NCBI GenBank assembly: GCA_017458025.1
Contig: JAFTGG010000276.1
Location: 1-8,034, forward strand
DNA: 8,034 bases
Source: Oscillospiraceae bacterium
GTDB taxonomy: Bacteria; Bacillota; Clostridia; Oscillospirales; Oscillospiraceae
Direction of reading: 5' to 3'
The translations under genes were made by a program, and so were the position numbers. Below the pieces are notes generated by a model. That model searched no databases, was not told the DNA's origin, and was given only the letters and a program-made list of their open reading frames with translations. Shown piece after piece: positions 5,829 to 8,034 of the stretch (positions within the stretch are counted from its first letter, which is position 1; each line of letters starts with the position of its first letter).

Positions 5829-6746
5829 TCACACTTTCTCGCGAATCTGCCTGCCGAGCAGGCCCGTCGGCTTCACCAGAAGCACGATGATCAGCACGGC
5901 GAACACGATCGCGTCGGACAATTGGGTGGAGATGTAGGTCTTGGCGAAAATCTCAATGACGCCCAGCAGCAGCCCGCCGAGGAACGCGCCGGGGATCGAG
6001 CCGATGCCGCCGAACACCGCCGCGGTGAACGCCTTGATGCCGGGCATCGAGCCGGTGGTGGGGACAAGGTTGGGGTACGCCGACATGAACAGCACGCCGG
6101 CGATCGCCGCGAGGCCGGAGCCGATGGCGAAGGTGACGGAAATGGTCGTGTTGACACTGATGCCCATGAGCCGCGCCGCGTCCTTGTCCTCGGAGCAGGC
6201 GCGCATCGCCTTGCCCATTTTCGTGTTGCCGGTGAAGGCCGTCAGCGCGATCATGATGACGACGTTGACGAGAATCGTCACCAACGTGACGTAGGAGATG
6301 CGGAGCGCGCCGCCAAACAGCTCGACGCCGGTCTTTTCAAAGACCGCGCCCTCCGGCGTCAGGACCGTCCTCGCAAAGAAGTTCGGAAACACCTTGGGGT
6401 TCGGCGTCCAGAGCAGCAGCGCGGCGTTTTGCAGGAAGTAGCTCACGCCGATGGCGGTGATGAGCACCGCGAGGCTCGGCGCGCTGCGCAGCGGCGCGTA
6501 GGCCAGCTTTTCGATCGTCATGCCCAGCACGGTACAGACGATCACCGCGAGCAGGACGCCGAGCAGCGGCGGCAGGCCGAAGCGGCTCGTCGCGAAAAAG
6601 CAGATATACGCGCCGACCATGATGACGTCGCCGTGGGCGAAGTTCAGCATCTTGGCGATGCCGTACACCATCGTGTAGCCCAGCGCGATGATCGCGTAGA
6701 TACTGCCGAGGCTGATCCCGCTGATCAGGGAGTTGAGAAAACTCAT
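5829..6746 (-). CDS. livH: Branched-chain amino acid ABC importer, permease LivH
   Basis: First membrane subunit of the Leu/Ile/Val importer. The 305-residue form begins MSFLNSLISGISLGSIYA, a standard LivH start, and shows the family signature GYTMVYGIAKMLNFAHGD at about 23-40. It has about eight hydrophobic segments, a coupling loop (GKAMRACSEDKDAARLMGI) and the C-terminal GGIGSIPGAFLGGLLLGVIE block. The frame stays open upstream to an ATG at 6884, but those 46 residues look like translated intergenic DNA and run through a hairpin. The start at 6746 has CGAGGT about 8 nt upstream and fits family length. The livM start region follows directly after its stop. Confidence 0.95.
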   Translation of the reverse strand: MSFLNSLISGISLGSIYAIIALGYTMVYGIAKMLNFAHGDVIMVGAYICFFATSRFGLPPLLGVLLAVIVCTVLGMTIEKLAYAPLRSAPSLAVLITAIGVSYFLQNAALLLWTPNPKVFPNFFARTVLTPEGAVFEKTGVELFGGALRISYVTLVTILVNVVIMIALTAFTGNTKMGKAMRACSEDKDAARLMGISVNTTISVTFAIGSGLAAIAGVLFMSAYPNLVPTTGSMPGIKAFTAAVFGGIGSIPGAFLGGLLLGVIEIFAKTYISTQLSDAIVFAVLIIVLLVKPTGLLGRQIREKV

Positions 6747-6861
6747 GATTTGATACCTCGATACACACTTGTTGTTTCTGTCGAAAATACGGGCAAACGC
6801 GCATCGGAACAATGTCCGCGAAACGCCGACACCCCTCCGATACGCGCTTATCCGCCCAAGC

Positions 6862-6889
6862 GGGGAATGGGGCGCAAGCCCCATTCCCC
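6862..6889 (-). repeat. Strong inverted repeat between livJ and livH
   Basis: A perfect 12-bp stem (GGGGAATGGGGC at 6862-6873 with GCCCCATTCCCC at 6878-6889) has a 4-nt loop and lies 21 nt after the binding-protein stop. No T-run follows it on either strand, so it is not a standard terminator. A competing small hairpin (CCCC-GT-GGGG on the minus strand) shares one arm. It most likely stabilises the 3' end of the binding-protein message after processing. The rest of the 164-nt gap (6747-6910) shows only the livH ribosome binding site and no ORF I can support. Confidence 0.75.
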
Positions 6890-6910
6890 ACGGGGTGGGA
6901 TCATTGCAGA

Positions 6911-8034
6911 TTAGTCGAGACCGACGTAAGCGCCGTTCTGGATGATCATGCCCTTCGGGCTCTTGGACACCATGCCGTTCGCCCAGGTCATGCCGTCGCC
7001 GGTCAGGCCGTCGAAGGTCATGGTGGTGAACTGCTGGATCATCAGGTCGTTGATCTGCTCCGCGGTCATGTCGGGAGTGGCGCCGGCGGCTTCAAGAGCC
7101 TGCGCGTAAGCGTAAACGCAGTCATAGGCGTCAGCCGCGAACTGGTTGGGAACCTCGCCAAACTTCTCCTGATACTTCTTGACGAAGGCCTGGGTACGCG
7201 CATCGTCGGAGTCCGCGTTGAACGGGGTCAGAAGCATGACGCCCTCGGCAAGGGTGGTGTCAAAGCCCTCGAGGGTCAGGATACCGTCCATGCCGTCCAC
7301 GCCGAACCACTTGGGGGAGTAACCGGCGGCCTTGGCCTGATTGAGGATCAGGGAAGCGGGCTGATAGTACATCGGCAGGAACACGAGCTCGGCGCCGTTC
7401 TTCTGCGCGTCGGCGACCTGAACGGAGAAGTCGGTGTCGTTGCCGTCGGCGAAGGTGGTGTCGCTCACGACCTCAAGGCCGAGACCCGGGGCGGCGGCCA
7501 TAAAGGTGTTGTAAATACCCTTGGAATACACATCGTCGTTCTTCCAGATGACCGCGACCTTGGTGGCCAGCCCATTATCATGGATATACTGCGCGGACGC
7601 GGAGCCCTGGTTGGGGTCGGTGAAGCACATCTGGAATACGTTATCCTTGTAAGCGGCAGCGGTGCCGTCGCTGTTCATCGTGGTCGCGACGGTAGCGACG
7701 GAGGACGCAGACGGGGTCAGCGCGAAGATGCGGTCTGTGTAATTCTCGGCGGAGGTCGCCTCAGCGGGCTTGGAGGTGACGGAGCCCATCGAAATCTGCA
7801 TGCCCCAGCCCTTCAGGGTGTTGTAGGCGTTGACGGCCTTCTCGGCGTCGTGCTGGTCGTCCTGATAGTTCAGCTCGAACTGGATCGCGCCGCCCGCGGC
7901 GTTGATCTCCTCGACCGCGATCTCAGCCGCGTTCTTGACGGCGTTGCCGTAGATCGCCGCGCCGCCGGTCAGCGGAGCGGTGCCGCCGAGCTTGAACGCC
8001 GCCGCGGCGGGAGCGCTGCTGTTGCCGCCGGTCG
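6911..8034 (-). CDS. livJ: Branched-chain amino acid-binding protein, LivJ/LivK type (5' partial)
   Basis: Extracellular type-I substrate-binding protein that would deliver Leu/Ile/Val (or related amino acids) to LivHM. The frame is open through the right edge, giving 373 visible residues; the Met codon at 7801 is internal. The visible N-terminus is a low-complexity Gly/Ser/Ala/Pro linker (TGGNSSAPAAAA), as found between a lipidated Cys and the folded domain. Then comes lobe 1, starting FKLGGTAPLTGGAAIYG with the helix NAAEIAVEEINAAGG. Other family landmarks are QDDQHDAEKAVNAYNTL, the ligand-site type GSVTSKPAEA, VAVIWKNDDVYSKG and FAADAYDCVYAYAQALEAAG. The signal peptide and promoter lie outside the window. 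It heads a canonical livJHMGF operon. Exact ligand preference cannot be read from the sequence. Confidence 0.93.
   Translation of the reverse strand, partial: TGGNSSAPAAAAFKLGGTAPLTGGAAIYGNAVKNAAEIAVEEINAAGGAIQFELNYQDDQHDAEKAVNAYNTLKGWGMQISMGSVTSKPAEATSAENYTDRIFALTPSASSVATVATTMNSDGTAAAYKDNVFQMCFTDPNQGSASAQYIHDNGLATKVAVIWKNDDVYSKGIYNTFMAAAPGLGLEVVSDTTFADGNDTDFSVQVADAQKNGAELVFLPMYYQPASLILNQAKAAGYSPKWFGVDGMDGILTLEGFDTTLAEGVMLLTPFNADSDDARTQAFVKKYQEKFGEVPNQFAADAYDCVYAYAQALEAAGATPDMTAEQINDLMIQQFTTMTFDGLTGDGMTWANGMVSKSPKGMIIQNGAYVGLD

Noticed and set aside
6747..6884. A livH start 46 codons further upstream
   Set aside because: The added residues do not look like LivH, run into the intergenic hairpin and lack a good ribosome binding site; the ATG at 6746 fits the family.

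Overview
The window reads like a chromosomal segment of a GC-rich (about 60% by eye) Gram-positive anaerobe of the Clostridia, perhaps in or near the Oscillospiraceae. The hints are the Clostridia-style lipoprotein signal peptide on the methionine binding protein, strong AGGAGG-type ribosome binding sites, a consensus sigma-A promoter and short intrinsic terminators. The genus cannot be read from this alone.

Layout: the left edge (1-248, plus strand) is the 3' end of nnrD, an NAD(P)H-hydrate repair dehydratase. It converges on everything else across a bidirectional terminator. All other genes are on the minus strand, so they are transcribed from right to left. From the right edge comes a complete branched-chain amino acid ABC importer operon in canonical order: livJ-type binding protein (truncated by the window edge), livH, livM, livG, livF, with 2-4 nt junctions or overlaps between most genes. 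Next comes a promoter, a 31-codon leader ORF with 9 methionine codons, a terminator-like hairpin, and then the methionine ABC importer operon metQ-metN-metI.

Two things stand out. First, MetQ is circularly permuted. After a normal lipoprotein signal the protein starts with what is the C-terminal part of ordinary MetQ, passes through a new linker, and ends with what is normally the N-terminal part. The break falls where the ordinary protein crosses from lobe 1 to lobe 2. All family motifs are kept and the total length is normal. Second, the operon has a methionine-rich leader peptide followed by a hairpin. This is the layout of a ribosome-mediated transcription attenuator (as in trp, his and leu operons), in a position where Firmicutes normally use a SAM riboswitch or a Met T-box. 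I know of no description of either feature, but I could not search.

Working together: LivJ/MetQ would capture ligand outside the membrane, LivHM/MetI form the channels and LivFG/MetN hydrolyse ATP. In both operons a strong hairpin lies just after the binding-protein gene, which fits differential expression of binding protein over the membrane and ATPase subunits.
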